Assembly (NCBI GenBank): GCA_009731375.1
Contig: BJOX01000154.1
Location: forward strand, 586,336-650,335
DNA length: 64,000 nt
Direction: 5' to 3'
Source: Paulinella micropora
Lineage: Eukaryota > Cercozoa > Imbricatea > Euglyphida
The notes beneath the pieces are model-generated. The model searched no databases. It had not been told where the DNA came from and worked only from the letters and a program-made list of their open reading frames with translations. Below are positions 53,268-64,000 of this stretch, one piece after another; the stretch's first letter is position 1; each line of letters opens with the position of its first letter. Made by a program: the position numbers and the translations under genes.

Positions 53268-53353
53268 TTGGGTAGAGCGGATAAACGCACGCTAGTCACT
53301 GGAAGTGTTGTGTAAACTACCAGGCTCAACCATCTTGCGCAAGGTTCGATAGC
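53268..53353 (+). repeat. Possible tRNA-derived SINE head
   Basis: A-box-like TTGGGTAGAGCGG (53268-53280) and B-box-like AGGTTCGATAGC (53342-53353), 61 nt apart, resemble an internal Pol III promoter. No cloverleaf or poly-A tail was established. Confidence 0.3.
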
Positions 53354-54209
53354 GCTGGTCTCGATGTACATGCTGACGCGTGTTTCCTAGAACACGCGTG
53401 CCACAACTCAACATCTACCCCGCCCCCCCCACCTTCCCATTAAAGTTCTCCCCTGGTTCGCCCCTGTTTTTACTTATGTGCACCTTCTTGCATGCCTCCT
53501 TTACGCAAGCACTGTTTTAATAAAATACTTCCTAAAGCTCTACGAAGAGCAAGCGTTGAAGGCTTCAATTAATCAAAGTAGTTCAGTGGGAAAATGTCTA
53601 AACTTGAGAAGTCAAATTGTTTTTGGGCGATCAAACTTGACAGATTTGCCACTTGCATGTCATCAGCAACATTGTACTACTGAGTAATTATTACTAAGGA
53701 CATTCACGCGGCAAGAAGCAAAACAACCCAACTTCAAACTCATTTTTCTCAACCAATATTTTGAGATACGACAATGCAGAGCACACAGTTGAAAAGCTCT
53801 TGTCCTGAGCTTTCAAATGATAGCTTCAGCATTGTCATATCACTGTGATTGATGGAGAAAGATGAGATCAAAGTTGGTGGGTTTTGTCTCTTGGAAGTAT
53901 TTGCTGCTAAGGCTCGTTACCCCTAGCCTGGCGGTAGGCGGGGTCGTTGGCCCATTTCTGGTGGTTCTAATATTGACTAAAAATATTCAAGTGGCAAAAC
54001 TGTCAACCTTTGACCTCATTGTCCTCAACCACTATTTGAGATACAAAACTGCTCAAAACTGCTCAGGACGTCATTTGAAAGCCCTTGTCGTGAGCCTTCA
54101 AAGGACGGCGGTAAAATTATCATAGCACTTTGATCGATGGAGAACGATGAGATCAAAGTTGACAGATGTTGCCACGTACCTTGCAGGTCATCAGCAACAT
54201 TGATAGTGC

Positions 54210-63898
<9,689 letters not shown>

Positions 63899-63929
63899 CT
63901 AGCAGCATCAGGCACAAGGAAATGAATCA

Positions 63930-64000
63930 CAACGAGGGAGGGAGAGGGGGAGGAAGGGAGAGGGAGGGAGGGAGGGAGAGAGAGAGAGAGAGAGAGAGAG
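63930..64000. repeat. GGGA / GA array at window end
   Basis: GGGA tetramers passing into GA dinucleotides, truncated by the window edge. Confidence 0.9.

Overview
This is a repeat-bloated nuclear window from a eukaryote. The evidence is GT...AG (and one GC...AG) introns, a multi-exon cyclin gene, a Copia LTR retrotransposon, LINE fragments and kilobases of microsatellite. I cannot name the species. Much of the sequence is simple repeat: CATA/TATG, GATA/TATC, CT/GA, GTATT, ATT and AAC families. Many long open frames in these arrays (Met-Tyr-Val-Cys, Ser-Ile-Tyr-Leu, His-Thr-Tyr-Ile runs) are not genes. Twelve runs of N interrupt the sequence, several flanked by homopolymers. Exon models below were built by eye from splice signals and reading-frame phase.

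Layout. 0.8-4.7 kb: an unrecognised minus-strand gene of at least six exons. 5-9 kb: microsatellites and a gap. 9.3-11.5 kb: a decayed plus-strand Copia fragment (LTR plus gag). 11.6-18.1 kb: a GC-rich block with a 1293-codon minus-strand ORF (family-A-polymerase-like region plus an origin-binding-protein/UL9-type helicase), a divergent 292-codon ORF of unknown function, and seven units with palindromic ends, six of them exactly 67 bp. 20.3-29.9 kb: a nearly complete but frameshifted minus-strand Copia element, followed by a 1029-bp exact duplication across a 10-N gap. 31.7-34.5 kb: microsatellites. 34.5-38.5 kb: an unrecognised plus-strand gene (six or seven exons). 36.4-41.7 kb: copies of a dispersed element with (TATC)n tails. 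41.8-50.8 kb: a cyclin E-like gene of about 17 exons. 51.7-53.2 kb: another decayed Copia fragment. 54.2-63.9 kb: a minus-strand gene of at least ten exons, invaded by LINE fragments; its 5' end lies beyond the window.

The main observation is how these genes are built. Exons of 24-140 nt are separated by introns that are almost pure microsatellite, and the array often supplies the splice site itself (gtatgtatg, gtctatcta, gtacataca, gtctctctc donors; tatctag or tatgtag acceptors). Codon phase stays continuous across nearly every junction. Beside many intact exons sit one to three partial copies of the exon edge with its splice site, embedded in the array. The second candidate for a new system is the 11.6-18.1 kb block: a replicative helicase ORF, a divergent partner, repeats in the shared promoter region and an adjacent cluster of 67-bp palindrome-ended units, which looks like a mobile or formerly viral replicon.
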